DNA of 64,000 nt, from NCBI RefSeq assembly GCF_002305855.1, contig NZ_CP022163.1:1488292-1552291 (forward strand), read 5' to 3'. The notes beneath the pieces were generated by a model that was not told where the DNA came from, did not search any database, and saw only the letters and a list, made by a program, of their open reading frames with translations. Position 1 is the first letter of the stretch. The number at the start of each line of letters is the position of its first letter. Positions 29,734 to 37,376 of this stretch are shown here, one piece after another. Origin of the DNA: Melittangium boletus DSM 14713 (GTDB lineage Bacteria; Myxococcota; Myxococcia; Myxococcales; Myxococcaceae). A program made the translations under genes and the position numbers.

Positions 29734-31740
29734 TCATTGCCGCGTCGCCAGCTCCAGCGTCACCCGCGCACCCTTCTCCACCAGCGAACCCGCGGCGGGA
29801 GTCTGCGCTACCACGCGTCCACTACCTGACAATTGTGGCTCCAGGGCCGCGGAGAGCAGCTTCGTCACCGCCTCGCGTCCTGCCTGACCCATGACATCCG
29901 GAACGCGGACGGAGCCCGGCTCCACGTTCTCGGCGACAACCTCTTCCACCACGGCCCGGGCCGGCACCGCCTTCGCGGGAGGCAGCTGAGCGGCCACCGC
30001 CGGCAGGGCGGTGGACGGCAGCGGTACCTCTCGCGAGGGAGGGACGGCCAGATGCGCCATGGCGGCGGTAGCTATTTCCTTGAATGCGGGAGCGGCCACG
30101 TTTCCCCCGTACACGTCTGTTTTGGGCTCGTCCACAATCACGAGAATGACCGCGCGCGGATTTTCGGCAGGCAACAGGCCGACGAAGGAAGCGATCCGCT
30201 TGTCCGAGTACCCTCCAGCCACGGGATCCACCTTCTGGGCGGTGCCCGTCTTGCCCGCCACCCGGTAATCTTCCATGGCCGCCTTCGTGGCGGTGCCCCC
30301 CTTGGCCACCACGCTCTCGAGCATGGAGACCACCAGCCGGGAGTTCTGGGGAGAAATGACGCGCCGCACCTCGGTGGGACGGTTTTCCAGTAGCACCACC
30401 CCGTCCGGGTCCACCACCTTGGAGACCAGGTAGGGCCTCATGAGCACCCCCCCGTTGGCCAGCGCGCTCCAGGCGGCGGCCATCTGCACGGCGGTGGCCG
30501 TCATGCCCTGGCCGAAGGATTGCGTGACGAGCGACACCTCCGCCTTGGGAAAGGGGATGGAGCCCCGCGCCTCACCGGGCAGGGCCAGGCCCGTGCGCTC
30601 GCCGAAGCCGAAGTCCCGGTAGGCCTGCACGAAGCGCTCGCGCCCGAGCAGCTGGCCGATCTTCGCCGAGCAGATGTTGGAGGACACCTGCAGCACCCGC
30701 TGGGGGGTGAGCCAGCCATGCTCGTGGGTGTCGTGGATGGTGTGCTTGCCCACCCGCCAGGAGCCGTTCTCACAGAAGAAGGTGTCGTCTGGCTTGATGA
30801 CCTTCTGGTCCAGGGCGCTCGCCACGACGAAGGCCTTCATCGTCGAGCCGGGCTCGATGGCGTCGAGCGCGGCGCGGTTGCGCATGCTGGCGCGCGCTTC
30901 CTTCTCCGGGGCATTGGGGTTGAATCGGGGCTCGTTGGCGATGGCGAGCAGTTCCCCCGTCGTCGGGTCCATCACGATGGCCATGCCCGCCGTGGCCTGG
31001 GCATCCACCACCGCGCGGGTGAGCGCCTTCTCGGCCACGTATTGCAAGTGCCGGTCCAGGGTGAGGGTGACGGAGGCGCCCTGGCGCTCCAGGCTGTCCG
31101 GCGCGCCCGTGACGAGCAACTTGCGGCCCTTGGCGTCCCGGAAGCCCGACAGGCGGGAGTTCTGCCCGGACAGCTCGTCCTCGAAGGCCATCTCCAGGCC
31201 TTCCAGGCCATGGCCATCCAGTCCCACCATGCCCACCACGTGCGCGCCCAGCTCCCGCTGCGGGTAGAAGCGCTTGGGCTCCTTGGCGAAGCCAAACCCC
31301 GGCAGCCCCAGGGACTTCACCGCCTCCACCTCGCGCGGCGTCACCTGGCGCTTGACCCAGGCGAAGCGCCGGCCCCGCGTGAGCCGGCCGAGCACGTCAT
31401 TCGCATCCAGCTTCAACGCCCGGGCCAGGGCGCGAGAAGCCTGCTTCACGTCCGGCAGCATCGAGGGGTCCACCCAGATGGAATCCACCTCCACGCTCTG
31501 GGCGAGGGGCGTGCCACGTCGATCGAAGATGTCGCCGCGCCGGGCGGGGATCTCGATCTGGCGCACGTACTGATCCTGGGCCATCCCCCGCAGCTTGTCG
31601 CGCTCGACGACTTGCAGGTGCACGGCGCGGCCGAAGGCGGCCACGAGCAGGCACACGAAGAAGGCGGCGAGCAGCTTCACGCGCAGCCGCATCCACTTCG
31701 TGTTGGGCTCTGGCACCCGCGCCGATTTGAAGTCCTTCAC
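29734..31740 (-). CDS. ftsI: Septal transpeptidase FtsI (class B PBP) with C-terminal PASTA domain
   Basis: This is a 668-residue class B penicillin-binding protein. One membrane segment (about residues 21-40) precedes the pedestal domain and the transpeptidase domain, with Ser299 in the SxxK motif GSTMKA, SSN (in QVSSNICSAK), and Lys497 in KTGTAQK. After residue about 590 come a Pro/Ala/Val-rich linker and a PASTA-like domain (VRVPDVMGQAGREAVTKLL ... VAQTPAAGSLVEKGARVTL). E. coli-type FtsI lacks PASTA, which is more usual in Gram-positive and sporulation PBPs. The GTG start is 11 nt from ftsL. It cross-links septal peptidoglycan with FtsW. Confidence 0.95.
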   Translation of the reverse strand: MKDFKSARVPEPNTKWMRLRVKLLAAFFVCLLVAAFGRAVHLQVVERDKLRGMAQDQYVRQIEIPARRGDIFDRRGTPLAQSVEVDSIWVDPSMLPDVKQASRALARALKLDANDVLGRLTRGRRFAWVKRQVTPREVEAVKSLGLPGFGFAKEPKRFYPQRELGAHVVGMVGLDGHGLEGLEMAFEDELSGQNSRLSGFRDAKGRKLLVTGAPDSLERQGASVTLTLDRHLQYVAEKALTRAVVDAQATAGMAIVMDPTTGELLAIANEPRFNPNAPEKEARASMRNRAALDAIEPGSTMKAFVVASALDQKVIKPDDTFFCENGSWRVGKHTIHDTHEHGWLTPQRVLQVSSNICSAKIGQLLGRERFVQAYRDFGFGERTGLALPGEARGSIPFPKAEVSLVTQSFGQGMTATAVQMAAAWSALANGGVLMRPYLVSKVVDPDGVVLLENRPTEVRRVISPQNSRLVVSMLESVVAKGGTATKAAMEDYRVAGKTGTAQKVDPVAGGYSDKRIASFVGLLPAENPRAVILVIVDEPKTDVYGGNVAAPAFKEIATAAMAHLAVPPSREVPLPSTALPAVAAQLPPAKAVPARAVVEEVVAENVEPGSVRVPDVMGQAGREAVTKLLSAALEPQLSGSGRVVAQTPAAGSLVEKGARVTLELATRQ

Positions 31741-31751
31741 GACCCGCCCCC

Positions 31752-32156
31752 TCAGAGAGATCCGCCGCGCTCGGCCACGCGCACGCCCCGGGCGCCCCGC
31801 GCCTCCACCCGGACGGGACGCTTGCCCCCCTCGGGCAGGGCGATGACGGCTGGGCCCGTGGGCATGGACATGCCCAGCTTCTCGCGCGCGAGCTTCTCCA
31901 GCCGCGACGGGTTCTTGAGCGTGGCCAGCTCCAGCTTGAGCCGATCATTCTCCCGCGTGAGATCCCGCCCCTCCGCCTCGGCCCTGGACAACCGGTAGCC
32001 CATGTCCACCACCAGCACGCGGCTCGTCACGTGGAGGATGCCCACGCCGGCGAACAGGGCGAAGAGCAGCACCGCGGGCAGCAGGTGCAGGAACACCCGG
32101 CCCACCGACGCCCCATTGGAACCGACACCACGCGACACGGACTTGCTGCGGCTCAT
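31752..32156 (-). CDS. ftsL: Cell division protein FtsL
   Basis: This is a 134-residue bitopic protein with a short basic cytoplasmic tail, one membrane helix (about residues 22-42, [19 protein letters not shown]), a coiled-coil (about 55-90, [37 protein letters not shown] split over two heptad blocks) and a basic C-terminal tail. The REKLGM motif near residue 95 is typical of FtsL/FtsB-type proteins. ATG at 32156 overlaps the mraW stop as ATGA. It acts with FtsQ and FtsB in activating FtsWI. The assignment rests on topology, length and position, since sequence conservation is low. Confidence 0.88.
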   Translation of the reverse strand: MSRSKSVSRGVGSNGASVGRVFLHLLPAVLLFALFAGVGILHVTSRVLVVDMGYRLSRAEAEGRDLTRENDRLKLELATLKNPSRLEKLAREKLGMSMPTGPAVIALPEGGKRPVRVEARGARGVRVAERGGSL

Positions 32157-33082
32157 CGAATCTTCTCCACCACGCGCAGGTGCGCGCTGCGGGCACGGGG
32201 GTTGGCGGCGATTTCCTCGTCCGAGGGCGCGAGCGCCTTGCGCGTCACCAGGGAGAAATCCCCCTGGCCGCCACACACGCACACCGGGAGGCCCGGCGGG
32301 CATTTACAGCCGCCCACCAGTTCCCGAAAGGTCTCCTTCACCTTGCGGTCCTCGAGAGAATGGAACGAGATGACGGCGGCGCGGCCCCCCACCTTCAAGA
32401 GGCGCGGCAGCGCGGCCAGCAGGGAGTCCAGGGACTCCAATTCCTGATTCACCGCCATGCGCAGCGCCTGGAAGGTGCGCGTGGCCACGTGGATCTTCTG
32501 GGGCCAGGCCTTGCGCGGCACGGCGCGCTTGACGACCTCGGCGGCCTCCAGCGTGCGCGTGGGCAACGCGCGCTTGAGCTCACGGGCGATGGGCTTGGCG
32601 AAGGACTCCTCGCCGTACTCGCGCAGCACGCGCACGAGCTCCGCCTCGTCCTCCTCGGCGATGAACTCCGCGGCGGTGCGGCCCGTGTCGCCCATGCGCA
32701 TGTCCAGCGGCCCCTCCTTCTGGAAGGAAAAACCCCGCTCCGCCACGTCGAGCTGGGGCGAGGACACCCCCAGGTCCACCAGGACGCCATCCACCGGAAG
32801 CAGATCCGCGGCCACGCGGAGCAGCTCACCGAAGTTGCCCTGCCGGGCCTGGAAGCCCGGAGAGCCCGAGAGCCGGGCACGCGCGGCCTCGAGCGCCACC
32901 GGATCCCGGTCCACGCCGAGCACGCTCGCGCCCCGGGCGAGCAGTGCCGCGGAATGCCCTCCACCGCCGAGCGTGCCGTCGATGATCACCTTGCCCGCTC
33001 CCGGTTGGAGGACATCCACCGTCTCGTGCAGGAGAACGGTCTGGTGGCCGAAGTCAGCCAAGGCGTTAGACGAACGGAGCAC
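32153..33082 (-). CDS. rsmH: 16S rRNA m4C1402 methyltransferase RsmH (MraW)
   Basis: This 309-residue SAM-dependent methyltransferase modifies C1402 in the decoding centre. It contains [28 protein letters not shown] (SAM loop), [38 protein letters not shown] and [12 protein letters not shown]. Near the C-terminus are four Cys ([14 protein letters not shown]), seen in many RsmH proteins. The GTG at 33082 overlaps the upstream STAS gene by 17 bp; a TTG at 33061 would leave a 4-nt gap and still keep the conserved N-terminus, so the start is uncertain. Confidence 0.95.
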   Translation of the reverse strand: MLRSSNALADFGHQTVLLHETVDVLQPGAGKVIIDGTLGGGGHSAALLARGASVLGVDRDPVALEAARARLSGSPGFQARQGNFGELLRVAADLLPVDGVLVDLGVSSPQLDVAERGFSFQKEGPLDMRMGDTGRTAAEFIAEEDEAELVRVLREYGEESFAKPIARELKRALPTRTLEAAEVVKRAVPRKAWPQKIHVATRTFQALRMAVNQELESLDSLLAALPRLLKVGGRAAVISFHSLEDRKVKETFRELVGGCKCPPGLPVCVCGGQGDFSLVTRKALAPSDEEIAANPRARSAHLRVVEKIR

Positions 33083-33443
33083 GCGCGAGCGCGAAGGCGG
33101 CCCGGGCGTCGTTCATGTGCGGATAGAGCTCGAAGCTGTCATGCGCCCCGGCGGCCCGGAAGATGGCGGCCAGGTAGGGCGACAGGCCCGACAGCTTGAT
33201 GTCGCCGCCGGCCTTGCGGAAGGCATCGGCGCGCGCCAGCAGGGGCTTCACGCCGCGGTAGTCCAGGTGGCTCACCTCGCTGAAGTCGAGCACGGCGTTG
33301 CGCAGGCCCCGCTGCATGCGCAGCGCGAGGTCCTCGCACACCTGGACGAGGTCCTTCTCCAGCAGCTCCCCCTCGAGCATGAGCGTTTCCACCCGGCCAC
33401 TGGAGACCGCGCGGATGCCCTGCGCTTCGGCTACCTGGTTCAT
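33066..33443 (-). CDS. STAS-domain protein inserted between mraZ and rsmH
   Basis: This is a 125-residue single STAS domain (anti-sigma-factor-antagonist fold): [17 protein letters not shown], an [16 protein letters not shown] segment and a C-terminal helix-strand ([27 protein letters not shown]). The loop normally holding the phosphorylated Ser in SpoIIAA-like proteins (DxSxVxxxDSSG) reads [13 protein letters not shown], so the canonical Ser is replaced by Tyr. It probably does not work as a classic partner-switch phosphoprotein. ATG at 33443 (MNQVAEAQ) is preferred over an upstream ATG. Its place inside the dcw operon, 47 bp after mraZ, is unusual. Function unknown. Confidence 0.82.
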   Translation of the reverse strand: MNQVAEAQGIRAVSSGRVETLMLEGELLEKDLVQVCEDLALRMQRGLRNAVLDFSEVSHLDYRGVKPLLARADAFRKAGGDIKLSGLSPYLAAIFRAAGAHDSFELYPHMNDARAAFALARAPFV

Positions 33444-33490
33444 GTCGCCACCTTCCCGGCTTTCCCACATCACGTCGAACTTTCGGCCCG

Positions 33491-33940
33491 CTACTGGCGC
33501 AGCTCGGTGAGCACGCGCATCACGTCCGCGCTGGAGGCTTCCTTGCGGGCCTCCTCCTGGGCACGCGCCCAGCCCTCACGGCTCCACAACTCGATCACCT
33601 TCACCATCCCCGCCCACACCACGTCCTTGTCCAACCCCGCGTGCGCCCGAAGCGACGGGGGGATCACCAACCGCCCCAGCTTGTCGAGCGGGCACTCCTG
33701 GGCGCTCGCCACGTAGAGCCGCATGAGCGTCTTCACGCCCGGCTCCAGGGGGTTGCGCTTGGAGAGTGCCACCTCGAGCTGCTCCCACTCGCGCACCGGA
33801 TAGGCGTGCAGACAGGGGTCGAGCGCCGTCGTGATGATGAGCCGCTCGTCGTAGCCGCCCACGAGCGTCTCCCGCAGCCGTGCCGGGAGGCTCGTGCGCC
33901 CCTTCGCGTCGATCTGGTGCTCGTAGACGCCTCGGAACAC
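33491..33940 (-). CDS. mraZ: Transcriptional regulator MraZ
   Basis: This is a 149-residue protein made of two SpoVT/AbrB-like half-domains: the first with [23 protein letters not shown] split around DxKGR, the second with [14 protein letters not shown]. MraZ is the first gene of the dcw cluster in many bacteria and represses it by binding direct repeats in its own promoter region. Here a 10-bp periodic GTGG array lies 33-66 bp upstream of the GTG start (33973-34006). The GTG start preserves the conserved N-terminus. Oligomeric ring formation is known for the family, not seen here. Confidence 0.96.
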   Translation of the reverse strand: MFRGVYEHQIDAKGRTSLPARLRETLVGGYDERLIITTALDPCLHAYPVREWEQLEVALSKRNPLEPGVKTLMRLYVASAQECPLDKLGRLVIPPSLRAHAGLDKDVVWAGMVKVIELWSREGWARAQEEARKEASSADVMRVLTELRQ

Positions 33941-33972
33941 GCGGAAACATCCACCTTGTCAGCCCAGCCGAT

Positions 33973-34006
33973 CCCCATCACGCCACTCCTTGCCACTCCG
34001 ATCCAC
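33973..34006 (-). promoter_or_regulatory. MraZ-box array (four repeats at 10-bp spacing)
   Basis: On the minus strand, AGTGG occurs three times and TGGGG once, each exactly 10 bp after the last. The four-base cores lie at the complement of 34003-34006, 33993-33996, 33983-33986 and 33973-33976. MraZ of other bacteria recognises short G-rich direct repeats with 5-nt spacers, i.e. a 10-bp period, in the leader of its own operon. The array begins about 13 bp downstream of the predicted -10 box, so bound MraZ would block transcript initiation or escape. Confidence 0.8.
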
Positions 34007-34018
34007 TTCGGGCCGCGG

Positions 34019-34047
34019 AAAATACGCGCGGCCCCCTAACCGGTCAA
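34019..34047 (-). promoter_or_regulatory. Promoter of the dcw cluster (Pmra)
   Basis: TTGACC (complement 34042-34047) and TATTTT (complement 34019-34024) are spaced by exactly 17 bp, a near-consensus sigma-70 promoter. The transcript should start near 34012, giving a leader of about 70 nt that contains the MraZ boxes. Confidence 0.75.
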
Positions 34048-34171
34048 GAAATGCAACAGGGCCATACAGACTCGTGCCGCATTGACCCTGGAACGAGCGC
34101 TCTGGCATGACGCGCCCTCGCGAGCGGCCTCGGAAGCGGACCCCTCGCTCCTCACGACAAAAGGTGCACAT

Positions 34172-34780
34172 ATGACGCGCGCGATTCGTCTGATGGTGGT
34201 CTCCGTGATGTCCCTGGGTCTGGCTGCCTGTGGAGGCGCGAAGCTCGGCGGAGGGAAGGAGGGCGCGGCCCAGGCCGCGTTCCAGGCCTCGCAAGGCCCA
34301 GGCCGGGGTCACAGCAAGACCGGACAGGCCCTGGTGGAGCGGGCGATGGCCAGCGGCGCCACCTCGGACCTGAAGATCAGCGCGACCTGCGCCCACAGCG
34401 GCTCGGCGAGCCTGACGCTCCAGGCGAGCACCAACCCGGGCGAGGGGCTGTTCAGCTACGCGGTCTCCTACGATGCCTGCAACGAGGACGGGGTGAACGA
34501 GTACGACGGTACCCTCACCACCACCATGGGCATCACCCTCGACCCGAAGTACATGGGCTTCGGGTTCTTCGTCGCCCACAAGGGCAAGATCACCATCGAC
34601 GGGGAGATCTCCGACTCGCTCGACATGGACGTGAAGATCATCATGGACGTGAGCGCCACGTCGGCGCGCTCGGGCAGCGTGAAGCTGGTGTTCGACGGCA
34701 CCATCAAGACGGATGAGGGGACGTACACCTACGCGAACGAGACCATCGTGATCGTCGCGGGCGAGTTGCCCAAGGCCTGA
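34172..34780 (+). CDS. Putative lipoprotein, function unknown
   Basis: This 202-residue secreted protein has a lipoprotein signal peptide: basic start MTRAIR, hydrophobic core LMVVSVMSLG and lipobox LAAC, followed by a Gly-rich linker. The mature part looks beta-rich, with alternating Thr/Ser/Val strands (SASLTLQAST, GTLTTTMGITL, GSVKLVFDGTI), and two Cys (in SATCAHS and YDACNED) that could form a disulfide. ATG at 34172 has AAAGGTG upstream. It is divergent from mraZ and followed by a strong hairpin. No family recognised; its location suggests a cell-envelope role only by proximity. Confidence 0.7.
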   Translation: MTRAIRLMVVSVMSLGLAACGGAKLGGGKEGAAQAAFQASQGPGRGHSKTGQALVERAMASGATSDLKISATCAHSGSASLTLQASTNPGEGLFSYAVSYDACNEDGVNEYDGTLTTTMGITLDPKYMGFGFFVAHKGKITIDGEISDSLDMDVKIIMDVSATSARSGSVKLVFDGTIKTDEGTYTYANETIVIVAGELPKA

Positions 34781-34795
34781 GTGTCCGCTCGCCAA

Positions 34796-34845
34796 GCAAA
34801 ACCAGGGGCCGGGCGGCCACGAAAGAGGACCCCCCCTGGTTTTGC
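34796..34845 (+). terminator. Strong hairpin terminator after the lipoprotein gene
   Basis: GCAAAACCAGGGG (34796-34808) is perfectly complementary to CCCCTGGTTTTGC (34833-34845), a 13-bp stem with a 24-nt loop, starting 15 nt after the stop codon. The T-run lies in the descending arm. The matching A-run in the ascending arm means it could act in both directions. Confidence 0.65.
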
Positions 34846-34859
34846 CGTATGATTCGGGC

Positions 34860-35582
34860 ATGAGCGAGAGCGGCACGAAGCAGACCCTCGGCGAGGTGCG
34901 CCTCAAGGTGGCCTACAAGAAGCCCGAGGACCTGCTGAGTGAATACACACGCAGCATCGGCCGGGGCGGGGTGACGCTGCACACCCAGAAGAGCCTTCCG
35001 GTGGGCACGCGCTTCGTCTTCGAGCTGCACAACCCCGGCCTGGCCAAACCCGTGGAGGTGCTGGGCGAGGTGGTCCGCTCGACGCCCCAGCCGGGGGACC
35101 GCTACCTGCTCACCGTGAAGTACGATCCCGGGCAGGACCGTGGCGGCCTGGACACGGTGCTGCAGCGCATCTTCGACTTGCAGGAATACGAGAAGATGCG
35201 CCGCCACGCGCGCATCCCCCTGAACCTGCCCGCCGCCGAGGAGGAGACGCCCTTCGCGCCGCTCTTCTTCGTGCGGGACCTGTCGCGCGGGGGCGTGGGC
35301 CTGGAGGTGGAAGCACCCGCCCTGCCCACCTCGGTGAAGGTCGGCATGCCCTTCCTGCTGGAGATGGAACTGTCCCTGGGCACGCTCATGTTGCACGGCG
35401 AGGTGGCCTGGACGTCCGCGGGAGGGGCCGAGGTACTGCCCACCTTCGGTGTCAACTTCGGCACCCTGCGCCCGGACACCGTGGAGCGGCTGGAGAAGCT
35501 GCTCACACTGGCCGCCATGCCCCCTCCGCCCTGGCGGGCGCGCATCTGCTTCGGCATCGACGCCGTGATGCGGATGCCCTGA
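34860..35582 (+). CDS. Tandem PilZ-domain protein
   Basis: This 240-residue protein has two PilZ-like domains. The first (about residues 8-95) resembles the myxobacterial paralogous type (SEYTRSIGRGGVTLHT) and lacks the RxxxR arm. The second (about 115-215) has RRHARIPLNL and VRDLSRGGVGLEV, matching the RxxxR and (D/N)xSxxG motifs that bind cyclic di-GMP. So one domain is predicted to bind the second messenger and the other is degenerate. The start is ATG at 34860 rather than 34842, since the latter overlaps the terminator arm and lacks a ribosome-binding site. It may share signalling with motility or exopolysaccharide control, which is inference. Confidence 0.82.
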   Translation: MSESGTKQTLGEVRLKVAYKKPEDLLSEYTRSIGRGGVTLHTQKSLPVGTRFVFELHNPGLAKPVEVLGEVVRSTPQPGDRYLLTVKYDPGQDRGGLDTVLQRIFDLQEYEKMRRHARIPLNLPAAEEETPFAPLFFVRDLSRGGVGLEVEAPALPTSVKVGMPFLLEMELSLGTLMLHGEVAWTSAGGAEVLPTFGVNFGTLRPDTVERLEKLLTLAAMPPPPWRARICFGIDAVMRMP

Positions 35583-35780
35583 ACCTCCGCGTCAACCGTT
35601 CGCGGGACAACGCTCCCGCTGTCGCGGCCTGTAGCACCCCGCCCCCCACGAGAGGGACACGCGCTCGCCTGGATGCCTGCACAAGAGGGGAACAGAAATC
35701 CCCGCTGGTAAGTCGTGGCATCGGCGAAGGGTTATGTTACGACCTGCGCCGCTCTCTTACTCTCCGACGATGAGGGGGAC

Positions 35781-36821
35781 ATGCCAGAAGGCTCCGCGTC
35801 ACTCCAGCTCGCGGTTGGCGACCGGGTGGTCTACCCCAACCAGGGTGTCTGCCGTGTCTCGGCCATCGATGTAAAAGAAGTGGCCGGGCAGAAGCTCACC
35901 TTCGTCACCATGCGCCGGGAAGAGGACGGAGCCGTGGTGATGGTTCCCCAGGCCAAGGTGCTGTCCATTGGCGTCCGCAAGGTGGCGGGCGGCGCGGACA
36001 TCACCCAGGTCTTCGACTTCCTCCGCTCCGACAGCGACAAGGCGGACCTGGACTGGAAGCAGCGCGCCCGGACCAACCTGGACCGGATGACCCAAGGCGG
36101 CCTGTTGGGCCTGGCCGAGGTCGTCAAGGGCCTCCAGGTGCTCAGCGAGCTGCGGCCCCTGCCCACCAAGGAACGGGAGCTGTACGACAACGCCCGTCAC
36201 CTGTTGGTGTCCGAGCTGGCGGCGGCGCTCAACATCTCCGAGGCCAACGCCGAGGACGCCATCGACGTCGTCCTCTTCCCGCCCGGCCGCGAGCGTCCCA
36301 AGCGCACCGCCGCCGAGTTCAAGACACGGGGAGAGGGCGACGATGAACTCGGGCTGGACGCCGACCTGCTCGGACTCGACGGCGACCTGGACCTGCCTCC
36401 GGACGAGGAGGAGCCCGCCGAGGAAGAGGAGGAGTCTTCCGAGGAGGAAGGGGGCGAGGAGGGCGAAGAGGAAGGCGAGCCCAAGGCGCGCAAGAAGGCC
36501 GCGGCGTCCGAGGAGGCCGAGGGCGAGGCGCCCAAGCGCAAGCGCGGTCGTCCGCCCAAGCCCAAGCCCGAGGGAGCCGAAGCCGCCGCTCCCGCCGAGC
36601 CCAAGAAGCGCGGCCGCCCGCCCAAGCCCAAGCCCGAGGGAGCCGAAGCCGCCGCTCCCGCCGAGCCCAAGAAGCGGGGCCGTCCGCCCAAGCCCAAGCC
36701 CGAGGGAGCCGAGGCCGCCGCTCCCAAGAAGCGGGGCCGCCCGCCCAAGGCGAAGCCCGCCGAGGTCGAGGAGGCCGAGCCGGAGACCGACCTGGATGAG
36801 GACATCGAGGCCGATGAGTGA
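35781..36821 (+). CDS. carD: Transcription regulator CarD (RNAP-binding domain plus acidic region plus AT-hooks)
   Basis: This 346-residue protein starts with a CarD/CdnL/TRCF-type RNA polymerase beta-binding domain (about residues 5-65, VGDRVVYPNQGVCRV), then a helical domain to about 165, a highly acidic stretch (about 209-235, Glu-rich) and four RGRPPK AT-hooks at residues 255, 277, 299 and 318. This HMGA-like tail defines the myxobacterial CarD, which regulates light-induced carotenogenesis and fruiting body formation in Myxococcus xanthus. AT-hooks bind the minor groove of AT-rich DNA. ATG at 35781 is preceded by GAGGGGG. carG follows after 42 nt. Confidence 0.96.
   Translation: MPEGSASLQLAVGDRVVYPNQGVCRVSAIDVKEVAGQKLTFVTMRREEDGAVVMVPQAKVLSIGVRKVAGGADITQVFDFLRSDSDKADLDWKQRARTNLDRMTQGGLLGLAEVVKGLQVLSELRPLPTKERELYDNARHLLVSELAAALNISEANAEDAIDVVLFPPGRERPKRTAAEFKTRGEGDDELGLDADLLGLDGDLDLPPDEEEPAEEEEESSEEEGGEEGEEEGEPKARKKAAASEEAEGEAPKRKRGRPPKPKPEGAEAAAPAEPKKRGRPPKPKPEGAEAAAPAEPKKRGRPPKPKPEGAEAAAPKKRGRPPKAKPAEVEEAEPETDLDEDIEADE
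36534..36762 (+). repeat. 66-bp tandem repeat encoding the CarD AT-hooks
   Basis: Three hook units repeat at a 66-bp (22-codon) period, with cores at 36543, 36609 and 36675. A fourth, shortened unit has its core at 36732. The units are nearly identical at DNA level, including synonymous positions, which suggests recent unit duplication and possible copy-number change between strains. Confidence 0.85.
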
Positions 36822-36863
36822 CGCCCCAGGGACCCTCCGTCCCTTCTCTCGAGGTGACACCCC

Positions 36864-37376
36864 GTGATTCGCGTCGTGACGCTGGACTCCTTCGACGAAA
36901 AGCAGATCTCGAAGCTCTGCCAGACGCTCTACACGGCGTTTGGCGTGGGCAGTGAGCACTCCGACCAGAAGGAGGTGCCCGCGGGCATGTCCGAGCCGCT
37001 GGACGCGGAGAAGCTGCTCGCGGACATCAAGGGCGTGCGCGCCTACGAGGATGACAAGGTCCTCTTCGTCACCTCGCGCAAGCTGAAGGAGCGGGAGTTG
37101 CCCGGTGGCAAGGCGCCCACCACGGGCTATGCCCTGTACAACCAGAACCGGGCCATCATCTCCACACACGGCCACAAGGACTTCGAGGCGTCCTTCAAGC
37201 CCATCGCCCGCAACGCGCTCCAGCAGATTGGCCACCTGTGGGGCCTGCACCACTGCCTGGATCCGCGCTGCGCGATGTACCCGCCCTGGACGCCGTCGTT
37301 CAACGCGGGGGAGCCGTCCTTCTGCAGCTTCTGCCGCGACAAGAGCGAGCAGAAACTCCGCCTTGCCAAATCCTAG
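36864..37376 (+). CDS. carG: CarG, archaemetzincin-like partner of CarD
   Basis: This is a 170-residue protein. The zinc motif QQIGHLWGLHHC at residues 120-131 is followed by C136, M138 and a CSFC pair at 154-157. True archaemetzincins have HExxHxxGxxHC; here the first His and the catalytic Glu are both Gln, so peptidase activity is not expected. This matches what is known for M. xanthus CarG, a zinc-binding protein that works with CarD in transcription rather than as a protease. The position directly after carD supports the call. The GTG start has GAGGTGA upstream. Confidence 0.93.
   Translation: MIRVVTLDSFDEKQISKLCQTLYTAFGVGSEHSDQKEVPAGMSEPLDAEKLLADIKGVRAYEDDKVLFVTSRKLKERELPGGKAPTTGYALYNQNRAIISTHGHKDFEASFKPIARNALQQIGHLWGLHHCLDPRCAMYPPWTPSFNAGEPSFCSFCRDKSEQKLRLAKS

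Noticed and set aside
26979..29894. A 971-codon plus-strand frame opposite murF and murE
   Set aside because: Same reason: overlaps secure genes, composition typical of an antisense shadow, no motifs.
36534..36762. Tandem repeat that might be read as a CRISPR-like or satellite array
   Set aside because: The repeats are in frame, 66 bp apart with no unique spacers, and encode the AT-hooks of CarD.
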